A DNA stretch of 5,515 bases, taken from NCBI GenBank assembly GCA_937927565.1, contig CALBDV010000174.1, positions 1 to 5,515 on the forward strand, in the 5' to 3' direction. This document shows positions 1 to 5,515 of the stretch, one piece after another. The DNA comes from an uncultured Holophagales bacterium (GTDB lineage Bacteria; Acidobacteriota; Thermoanaerobaculia; UBA5066). Every line of letters starts with the position of its first letter. Within the stretch, counting starts at the first letter, position 1. The position numbers were made by a program, and so were the translations under genes. Under the pieces are notes generated by a model. It worked only from the letters and a program-made list of their open reading frames with translations, ran no database searches and was not told the origin of the DNA.

Positions 1-5
1 ACCTG

Positions 6-2732
6 ATGCCCATACCGTCCGAGATGAAACCGAACGGCCGTTCGGGGTCGCCGCCAGCTGCCGGCGAGGATGTAGGACTCGCTCTGCTCGGGGTCGAGGG
101 CCGCATACTCGAGGTGTGCCCGACCGGGGAGAAGCTCCTCGGCTCCAGTGCCTCCGACCTGCGCGGGCGGAGGATCGAGGAGGTTCTCGGAGCCGGCGTT
201 CGGGAGGACCGAGGAGACGGGTCCGACTCACGTGGAGACCCATTTCGGGAGGTGTCACCCGGTCTGACCCGGGACGGGAAGCTCCGTGTCGAGGTCCGAT
301 ACCTTGGGCACGCCCCCGCGGACTCTCGCGAGGCCGTCGTCCTCGTCGAGGGCAGCCGAGGAGGGGACGGACCGCCGCAGGACCGGGTGCTCGGCCGGCT
401 GACGGTCGCGAGCCCGTTGATACTCTTCATCCTCGAGCCGCCGTTCCGGCTCGTCCTCTGGATGGCGCGGACGACCGCCGAGGCGATCGACATCGAAGCC
501 GATTCCGTCGGGGAGGAGTCGGAACGGTTCTTCGCCCGGACCCTCCATCCGGCCGACGTGGGCACCGTGCTCGCTCAGCTCCAAGACAAGGACCTTCCCG
601 GCGCGGTCCTTCCCATGCCCGTGAGTTTCCGGATCCGGCAGCGGGACGGGAGCTGGCGCGCGGTCCGAAACCACCCGGCCCTCATCTGGAGGCGGGACTC
701 CGGGCAGATTCGGTGGCTCTTCGGCGTGGTCGAGGACTCGGTCTCGAGCGCTCGCCAGCTCGACGAGGACAGAGGCGGCCGGATCCTCGGAGGGGTATCC
801 GAGGCGGCGGACGCGCTTCTCTCCGCTGGGGATCTCGCCGTCACGGTCCCACAGGCGCTCCGCGCCGTCGTCCGCTCTATCGACGCCGAAGCGGCGACCG
901 TCTGGCGGTTCCGGGAGGACGAGATCCTGAGAATGCCGGTCGCCGAGGCGAAGTGGGAATGGTGTGCTCAGGCAACGACGATCGTCTCGAGCGTGGAGCG
1001 GTTGCAGGAGCTTCCGTTCGACGGAAGAATGGCGCGCTGGCTCTCGTCCCTGGCGAACGGGAAGGAGATGTCCGGGAGGACCGGCTGGCTGCCGGAGGCG
1101 GAGGAAGGGGACTTCACAGGGCGTGGAGTCCTGTCAGCCCTCGCCATTCCGATCCGCGTCCATGCATCGACGTGGGGATTCATCGAGCTGGCCGACGGGC
1201 GGTCCCGGCGGGACTGGGTCCCTGCCGACAGGGACGCCGCGCGAGTCCTCGCGAGCCACCTCGGGCACGCGATCGAGCGTGCCGAGGCCGATCGGCGCCT
1301 CCGCACCCTCTCCCGCGCGGTGCAGCAGAGTCGCTCGGCGATCCTGATCGCGAGTGCGCGTGGCACGATCGAGTACGTCAATCCCAGATTTGCTGATGAG
1401 GCGGGCTGGAGGGCGGAAGAGATCCTGGGTGAAGACGCGGCGGCCCTGGTCTCCCGGCAGGTCGCGCCGCGGCTCTTCGAGCAGCTTCTGGAGGTCGTGC
1501 AAGAAGGCCAGGAGTGGCGCGGAGAGATGCGCCACGAAACGCGGGCCGGCCTTCCGCGCTGGTTCGACGTCTCGATCTCGCCCGTGCGGGACGACGCGGG
1601 CCGGACGACGCACTTCCTCGTGATCGAAGAGGACGTCACGGGACGGAGAGAGAGCGAGGCGACTCTTCGCGCCGAGAAGGAGAGGTACAGGTTCCTCTTC
1701 GACTCGGTTCCAGCCCTCGTCTGGCTTGCCGACACCACTGGTGCCTGTCTCGGCGTGAACCAGCGATGGATCGAGTTCACCGGCCAGGACGAGGCCGCGG
1801 CCGTTGGCGATGGCTGGCTGACCGCCGTTCACCGCGAGGACCGCGCGGCCGTTCGCGCGGCCGTTCACACGGCCCTTGAAGGACCGAGGTCGGTTCGCGT
1901 GGAATGTCGGTTGCGGACGGACGGAGACCTTGCGGGCTGGCATCTCCTGAACGTCGAGCCGATCCTCGCTGCGGATGGATCCTGCGACGGACTCCTCGGG
2001 GCCTGCGTGGACATTGCCGCCGTCAAGGAAACGGAGCGAGCGCTCCTCTCGTCGAGGGAGGAGCTTCGTGCGCTCACGGTTCGCCTCGTTTCCGTTCGCG
2101 AGGAGGAGCGACGGCTTCTCGCCCGCGAGCTTCACGACGGGGTGGGCCAGGCGCTGACCGGCCTCTCGCTGGAGCTGACCTCCATCGACAGGAGCCTGGG
2201 CGATCGGCAGCCGGATCTGGCAAGGCGGCTCGGCCTCCTCTCGCTCGAGGTCGTGGACGCTCTCGCGGACGTGAGGGACCTCGCTCGTCGCATCCGGCCG
2301 GCAGCCCTGGATTTCGGGCTCGTTGCGGCCGTCGAAGGCGAGCTGAAGGCGTTCGAGAAGCGAAGCGGGATTGGCTGGGAGCTCCACGCCTCCGAGGACG
2401 TCGAGATCGATCCGGAGCGCTCCCTCGCCCTCTTTCGATTCGTGCAGGAAGCGCTCACGAACGTCGTCCGGCACGCCTGGGCGCGGGCCGTTCGCGTGGA
2501 ACTGACGGTGAGTGATGGGATCCTGCGGCTCGAGGTGGCCGATGATGGCCGCGGCCTGGCCGGGAAGTCGTCGAGCACCGGGGGCGGTCTCGGCCTCGTC
2601 GGGTTGCGCGAACGCGTCGCCCCGTGGAGAGGATCGGTCCGTCTCGAGGCGAACGTCCCTGCCGGGACCCGGGCCATCGTGGAGATCCCGTCCTCCGACG
2701 GATTCCGTGCATATCAGGAGACCAGCCGATGA
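6..2732 (+). CDS. Soluble multi-PAS/GAF sensor histidine kinase, NarL/DesK (HisKA_3) class
   Basis: Predicted cytoplasmic sensor kinase that autophosphorylates on histidine and passes the phosphate to a response regulator, probably of the NarL/LuxR family. In order: a weak, divergent PAS-like region (about residues 23-116); a PAS_3-like domain (about 130-246, with HPADV and RQRDGSWRAV); a GAF domain (about 262-426); a PAS domain (about 436-548, GTIEYVNPRF, ending EEDVTGRRESE); a second PAS domain (about 557-676); a HisKA_3 dimerisation helix pair (about 685-775); and HATPase_c (about 800-895). The phosphoacceptor is His710 in RELHDGVGQAL. The N box is QEALTNVVRHA (814-824), G1 is DDGRG (846-850) and G2 is GGGLGLVGLRERV (859-871), so the catalytic core looks intact. 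There is no transmembrane segment or signal peptide. ATG at 6 is the first in-frame start; ATG at 24 is an alternative. Only five upstream bases are visible, so the true start could lie further upstream. The 3' end overlaps the next gene by four bases. The ligand or signal is not recognisable. Confidence 0.95.
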   Translation: MPIPSEMKPNGRSGSPPAAGEDVGLALLGVEGRILEVCPTGEKLLGSSASDLRGRRIEEVLGAGVREDRGDGSDSRGDPFREVSPGLTRDGKLRVEVRYLGHAPADSREAVVLVEGSRGGDGPPQDRVLGRLTVASPLILFILEPPFRLVLWMARTTAEAIDIEADSVGEESERFFARTLHPADVGTVLAQLQDKDLPGAVLPMPVSFRIRQRDGSWRAVRNHPALIWRRDSGQIRWLFGVVEDSVSSARQLDEDRGGRILGGVSEAADALLSAGDLAVTVPQALRAVVRSIDAEAATVWRFREDEILRMPVAEAKWEWCAQATTIVSSVERLQELPFDGRMARWLSSLANGKEMSGRTGWLPEAEEGDFTGRGVLSALAIPIRVHASTWGFIELADGRSRRDWVPADRDAARVLASHLGHAIERAEADRRLRTLSRAVQQSRSAILIASARGTIEYVNPRFADEAGWRAEEILGEDAAALVSRQVAPRLFEQLLEVVQEGQEWRGEMRHETRAGLPRWFDVSISPVRDDAGRTTHFLVIEEDVTGRRESEATLRAEKERYRFLFDSVPALVWLADTTGACLGVNQRWIEFTGQDEAAAVGDGWLTAVHREDRAAVRAAVHTALEGPRSVRVECRLRTDGDLAGWHLLNVEPILAADGSCDGLLGACVDIAAVKETERALLSSREELRALTVRLVSVREEERRLLARELHDGVGQALTGLSLELTSIDRSLGDRQPDLARRLGLLSLEVVDALADVRDLARRIRPAALDFGLVAAVEGELKAFEKRSGIGWELHASEDVEIDPERSLALFRFVQEALTNVVRHAWARAVRVELTVSDGILRLEVADDGRGLAGKSSSTGGGLGLVGLRERVAPWRGSVRLEANVPAGTRAIVEIPSSDGFRAYQETSR
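1842..1865 (+). repeat. Perfect 12-bp in-frame tandem duplication in the kinase gene
   Basis: CGCGCGGCCGTT occurs twice head to tail (1842-1853 and 1854-1865), each copy encoding Arg-Ala-Ala-Val (residues 613-620). A degraded third unit follows (His-Thr-Ala-Leu). It lies in the helix after the HREDR motif of the last PAS domain before the kinase core. It preserves the reading frame, and an alternating Arg/Ala/Val helix is normal at this place in PAS_3-like domains. Confidence 0.85.
2716..2720 (+). promoter_or_regulatory. Shine-Dalgarno sequence for the second sensor gene
   Basis: AGGAG lies inside the last codons of the upstream kinase gene, separated from ATG 2729 by eight bases, which is near-optimal spacing. 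It fixes the start of the second gene and allows both independent initiation and reinitiation by ribosomes finishing the kinase. Confidence 0.8.
2729..2732 (+). other. ATGA stop/start overlap between the two sensor genes
   Basis: The kinase stop TGA (2730-2732) shares bases with the downstream start ATG (2729-2731). Such four-base overlaps are typical of genes in one operon and often couple translation, so the two proteins are probably produced in linked amounts. The overlap leaves no room for a promoter or terminator between the genes, although a promoter inside the kinase coding sequence cannot be excluded by eye. Confidence 0.9.
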
Positions 2733-5515
2733 CGGAGCGGCTCGGGCCCACTGAAGCGCTTGCCGGCAGCGGCAAGGGAGCTTCCGGCGTCGGGAACGTG
2801 CCGGTCGTCGACGTAGCGATAGGAAGACGTCTCGCCCTCCTTGCAGTCATTGGCGTCGGATTCGAGCTGGGGTCGAGCGTTTTCATCGCCGGTTTGGAAA
2901 CGCTGGGAGTCATCGGTTCCGTGGCCTCCCACGTGCTTCACGTCGCCGCCGCGTTCACCTGGCTGTCCCTGGCTTTCCTCTTTGTCCTCTATCGCCCCCT
3001 CCACGCGGCCTGGCGCGAGCGGGAGACGCGGCTTCGGGCTCTCCTCCGGAGCCGGACCGACCTCGACAGGTCGCTGTCGCACGTCTTCGAGAAGATGACG
3101 ATCGGGCTCGCGTTCCTGGACGCCGCCGGACGTCCGGTCCGGACGAACCAGGCCTTTCGCGATCTCTTCGTATTGGACACCGGGACGAGCGGGAAAGCGT
3201 TGTACGAGCTTCTCGACATACCCGGCCTCCAGGCGCGTCTCGAGTCCGTCCTTGGTGGCGGGGGCGGCGGGGGGCAGGTGTCGAGGGTGAGCACTCGTAT
3301 CGGGCCGCGAATGCTGGATGTCTTCCTGACCGCGGCTCCGATGCCGTCCGGGGGTGAATCTGGCGTTTTCGTGAGCATCGAAGACCAGACGGAACGCTGG
3401 GCGCAGAGCGAGGAGCTCCAGAAGAGCGAAGAGTTCTACCGGGCCGTCGTCGCCGAGAGCCGGGACATGATCCTCCGGCTCACGCCCGAAGGGGCGGTCC
3501 TCAAGACGAATCCCGCAGCAGACCGGTTCATCGACTCGCTGGGATTGGGATCGGAGCCTTCGCTGCTCCCGGCGACCCGGATTCCGTCCGGTGAAGTCCT
3601 GAGGGTTCGGGAACGACGGGCAAAGCTTACGCCTGAGGCTCCGAGGGTTACCCAATCCGCGAGCGTTTCACTCAAGGACGGCCGGATTCGACGAATCGAG
3701 TGGACCGAGCTCGGGTTCTTCGACAGCGACACACGCCTCGCCGAGGTTCACGTCGTGGCTCGGGACGTCACCGAGCTCGCCGAGACGCGTCTTCGACTCG
3801 AGGAGAGCGAAGCCCGCTATCGGACTCTCTTCACGGGCTCCCTGACCGCACTCCTCATCGCCGACCCGGCCACGGCCGTGGTCGCAGACGCGAACCCGCG
3901 CGCTGTGGAGCTGACGGGATATCCGAAGGAGAAGCTCCTCGGCAGGCCCATTTCGGAGCTTTTCCCGGGCGAGGAAGGCCGAATGGTGCAGGAGGTGCTG
4001 GGGCAGCAATCAGAAAGGCAGGCTGCCGCCGGAATAGAGTCGGTCCTTCTGGCCCGGGACGGAAGGCGGCTCCCTGTCGAGATCACAACCGGCCAGATGG
4101 CGGACTGGGACGGGCGTCCGCTCGTCCTGCTCGCGCTCCGGGACATCTCGCGAAGACGAGCGGAGCAGGCTGCGACGGCAGCCCGGGAAGCCGAGCTCCG
4201 AGCCCTCTTCCACGCCGCGCCCATCGGCATCGGCCTCTTCCGGGAAAGGGTCTTTCTCGAGGTGAACGACGGTGTGACCGCGATCACCGGGTATGCCGCG
4301 GACGAGCTGATCGGACGCTCAGCCCGGATGCTCTACCCTTCCGACGAGGCTTTCGAGGAAGCCGGAGCGAGGCTTTACGACAGGGACCTCATCCTCCGGG
4401 AGGGAGTGGGCGAGACGACGGTCCGATTTCGAAGGAAGGACGGGTGCCTCATCGACGTCTTCCTTGCGGCGGCGCCGGTCGACCCGGCCGACCCGGCAAA
4501 GGGGTTGGCGGTCGCGGTTCTCGACGTGACGGAGAAGCTGGCGCTGGAAGGCGAGATGAGGAAGAACGACGTCCTCCTCCGCCTCCTTTCCGGGCATGCG
4601 CCTGCGATTCTCTGGACGACGGACGTGCGGCTCCGCGTCACTTCCGCTCTCGGCGCCCCGGTCGCGGCGACCGGGTTCGATCCGTCGTCGCCCTCGACGG
4701 ACTCGCTCGACCAGCTCTTCAATTCGCCGGAGTCGCTCGCGATCGTGAGGGCCCACCATCGGATCGCGCTCGACACGGGAGCCTGCTCGTTCACCTTCGA
4801 GCGCGGCGGCCGTTTCTACGACGCGTCCGTCGAGTCGGTCCGAGGTCCCGACGGGAAGGTGACCGGCATCGTCGGCGTGGCGGTCGACACGACGGAGCGC
4901 CGCGTCGTGGAAGAGCAGTCGAAGAAGCGCCAGCTCCAGCTCCAGCTCCTTCTCTCGATCGCACGCATCGCGCTCGGTCCGCACGAGACGAGGCAGATCC
5001 TGCGGTCCGTGGCGGAGGAGGTGCGGCGGGAGTTCCGGATGCCGCTCGCCGCCATCGGGCTCCTCGACCGCAGGAAGGGGCGGACGATCCTGGCGGGCTC
5101 GGCCGGCGTCCGGCCCGCGGTCCGATCGGCGGATTCTGTCCGGCCGCGCGCTTCGCTCGACGCCACGCTCGCCGGCGAGGTGGCCACGACCGGACGGACG
5201 GCGCTGATCACCGGCGAAAGCGTCGCCGGACGCCTGGTCGATGCGGGGCTGGACGGATTCGTCGCCAGGACCTATCTCGGGGCGCCGATCAAGGCGAGGG
5301 GCGAGGTGATCGGTGTCGTCTCGGTCGCGAGCACGGAAGAGCTCGAGCTGACGGAGGAATCCGTGTCGTGGCTCGAGGCCGTCGTCGGGTTCGTCGCGAT
5401 CGTCGTCGAGCGAAGGCAGGCCGGCGACGAGGTGCTGAAGCTGTCGCGCGCCGTCGAGCAGAGCCAGGTGGCCGTTCTCGTCCTCGACCCTGTCGGAAGG
5501 ATCGAGTATGCCAAC
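2729..5515 (+). CDS. Membrane-anchored multi-PAS/GAF sensor protein, 3' end outside the window
   Basis: The frame is open for 929 codons from ATG 2729 to the final base, with no stop, so the gene is truncated by the window edge. The N-terminus has two hydrophobic helices (about residues 35-56 and 67-88) joined by a roughly ten-residue loop, then a basic, helical linker (about 89-115). Next come PAS or PAS-like domains at about 113-228, 236-353, 364-480 (ADANPRAVELTGY, typical S-box), 490-606 (EVNDGVTAITGYAADELIG) and 614-727 (more divergent, ending VAVDTTERR). A helical linker, a GAF domain (about 740-895, LGAPIKARGEVIGVVSVAS) and the first residues of a sixth PAS domain (from about 905, GRIEYAN) follow. 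The start is supported by AGGAG eight bases upstream and by the ATGA overlap with the kinase gene. No kinase, GGDEF, EAL or phosphatase domain lies in the visible part. A histidine kinase is the commonest ending for this architecture, but that is inference. No LOV-type cysteine motif is apparent in the PAS domains. Confidence 0.93.
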   Translation, partial: MTERLGPTEALAGSGKGASGVGNVPVVDVAIGRRLALLAVIGVGFELGSSVFIAGLETLGVIGSVASHVLHVAAAFTWLSLAFLFVLYRPLHAAWRERETRLRALLRSRTDLDRSLSHVFEKMTIGLAFLDAAGRPVRTNQAFRDLFVLDTGTSGKALYELLDIPGLQARLESVLGGGGGGGQVSRVSTRIGPRMLDVFLTAAPMPSGGESGVFVSIEDQTERWAQSEELQKSEEFYRAVVAESRDMILRLTPEGAVLKTNPAADRFIDSLGLGSEPSLLPATRIPSGEVLRVRERRAKLTPEAPRVTQSASVSLKDGRIRRIEWTELGFFDSDTRLAEVHVVARDVTELAETRLRLEESEARYRTLFTGSLTALLIADPATAVVADANPRAVELTGYPKEKLLGRPISELFPGEEGRMVQEVLGQQSERQAAAGIESVLLARDGRRLPVEITTGQMADWDGRPLVLLALRDISRRRAEQAATAAREAELRALFHAAPIGIGLFRERVFLEVNDGVTAITGYAADELIGRSARMLYPSDEAFEEAGARLYDRDLILREGVGETTVRFRRKDGCLIDVFLAAAPVDPADPAKGLAVAVLDVTEKLALEGEMRKNDVLLRLLSGHAPAILWTTDVRLRVTSALGAPVAATGFDPSSPSTDSLDQLFNSPESLAIVRAHHRIALDTGACSFTFERGGRFYDASVESVRGPDGKVTGIVGVAVDTTERRVVEEQSKKRQLQLQLLLSIARIALGPHETRQILRSVAEEVRREFRMPLAAIGLLDRRKGRTILAGSAGVRPAVRSADSVRPRASLDATLAGEVATTGRTALITGESVAGRLVDAGLDGFVARTYLGAPIKARGEVIGVVSVASTEELELTEESVSWLEAVVGFVAIVVERRQAGDEVLKLSRAVEQSQVAVLVLDPVGRIEYAN
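2831..2992 (+). other. Predicted two-helix membrane hairpin of the second sensor
   Basis: Residues 35-56 (starting LALLAVIGVGF) and 67-88 (ending AFLFVLY) are hydrophobic stretches of membrane-spanning length, separated by about ten residues. Two arginines (33-34) precede the first helix, and a basic segment with Arg89 and the Arg-rich WRERETRLRALLR follows the second. By the positive-inside rule both ends face the cytoplasm, with almost no extracytoplasmic loop. The first helix contains a glutamate (residue 46), so it is the less certain of the two. Confidence 0.7.
3254..3274 (+). repeat. Seven-glycine tract with G-rich coding strand
   Basis: Seven consecutive glycine codons (GGT, GGC, GGG, GGC, GGC, GGG, GGG; residues 176-182) interrupt the first PAS domain of the membrane sensor. 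The DNA carries a run of five G (3260-3264) and one of six G (3269-3274). The tract probably forms a flexible loop between the helical part and the later strands of the PAS fold. The six-G run is a plausible slippage or sequencing-error site, but the reading frame is intact on both sides. Confidence 0.85.
4931..4948 (+). repeat. (CAGCTC)3 hexamer repeat in the PAS-to-GAF linker helix
   Basis: Three perfect CAGCTC units encode Gln-Leu three times (residues 735-740) in the predicted helix joining the fifth PAS domain to the GAF domain. Each unit adds two residues and keeps the frame, so copy-number change would alter helix phase without breaking the gene. Confidence 0.85.

Noticed and set aside
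116..1396. Overlapping + strand frame of 426 residues within the kinase gene
   Set aside because: It is extremely Arg/Gly/Pro-rich with no motif, while the main frame encodes recognisable PAS and GAF domains throughout, so it is a shadow frame.
1134..2474. Long antisense open frame (446 residues) opposite the kinase gene
   Set aside because: It is Arg/Glu/Pro-rich with no recognisable domain and lies opposite a clearly functional kinase core. Long antisense frames are expected in high-GC coding DNA.
3250..3280. G-quadruplex regulatory element
   Set aside because: Only two runs of three or more G are present, so a canonical four-tract quadruplex cannot form. The sequence is explained by glycine codons.
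2714..3655. Antisense open frame of 313 residues spanning the gene junction
   Set aside because: It lies opposite the end of the kinase and the membrane hairpin/PAS coding region of the second gene, shows no domain, and has low-complexity charged composition typical of a shadow frame.
4319..5211. Antisense frames opposite the PAS5/GAF part of the second gene
   Set aside because: Composition is dominated by Arg, Glu, Asp and Ser with no recognisable fold, and the sense frame is uninterrupted and domain-bearing.
2729..5515. Blue-light (LOV) photosensor among the PAS domains
   Set aside because: No PAS domain contains the characteristic cysteine motif of LOV domains. The few cysteines (residues 573 and 686) are not in that context.
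1..5515. tRNA, rRNA, CRISPR, insertion sequence or intrinsic terminator
   Set aside because: The whole window is continuous coding sequence. I saw no repeat-spacer pattern, transposase motif, terminal inverted repeat, or GC hairpin followed by a T run.

Overview
The window is a compact, high-GC bacterial signalling locus with coding sequence on the + strand from end to end and no intergenic DNA. Codons end mostly in G or C. Together with two very large PAS/GAF sensor proteins, this suggests a high-GC environmental bacterium with a large signalling repertoire, for example Acidobacteriota, Gemmatimonadota, Myxococcota or a related lineage. That placement is a style-based guess; nothing here identifies the organism.

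Layout. Positions 6-2732 encode a 908-residue soluble histidine kinase with PAS, PAS, GAF, PAS, PAS, HisKA_3 and HATPase_c regions in that order. Its phosphoacceptor helix and ATP-binding boxes are intact and of the NarL/DesK class. Its stop codon overlaps the start of a second gene in an ATGA junction (2729-2732), with an AGGAG Shine-Dalgarno sequence eight bases upstream. The second gene is open from 2729 to the last base (929 complete codons, no stop). It encodes a membrane-anchored sensor: a two-helix hairpin, five PAS or PAS-like domains, a GAF domain, and the beginning of a sixth PAS domain where the window cuts it off. Its output domain lies outside the window.

How the genes may work together. 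The ATGA overlap implies co-transcription and probably translational coupling, so the two sensors are likely made together. The first is a complete kinase of the class that normally phosphorylates a NarL/LuxR-type response regulator. No response regulator is encoded here, so it must be upstream, downstream or elsewhere. The first five bases allow an upstream gene to end in a TGATG overlap with the kinase start, which would make this a longer operon. Whether the second protein is another kinase, a diguanylate cyclase or something else cannot be decided from this window.

I see no RNA gene, mobile element, CRISPR array, terminator or promoter. The sub-gene structure worth noting is a 12-bp in-frame tandem duplication, a (CAGCTC)3 hexamer repeat in a linker helix, a seven-glycine tract, a rise in GC3 along the second gene, and a GAF-PAS junction shared by the two proteins. 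No clearly novel system is visible.
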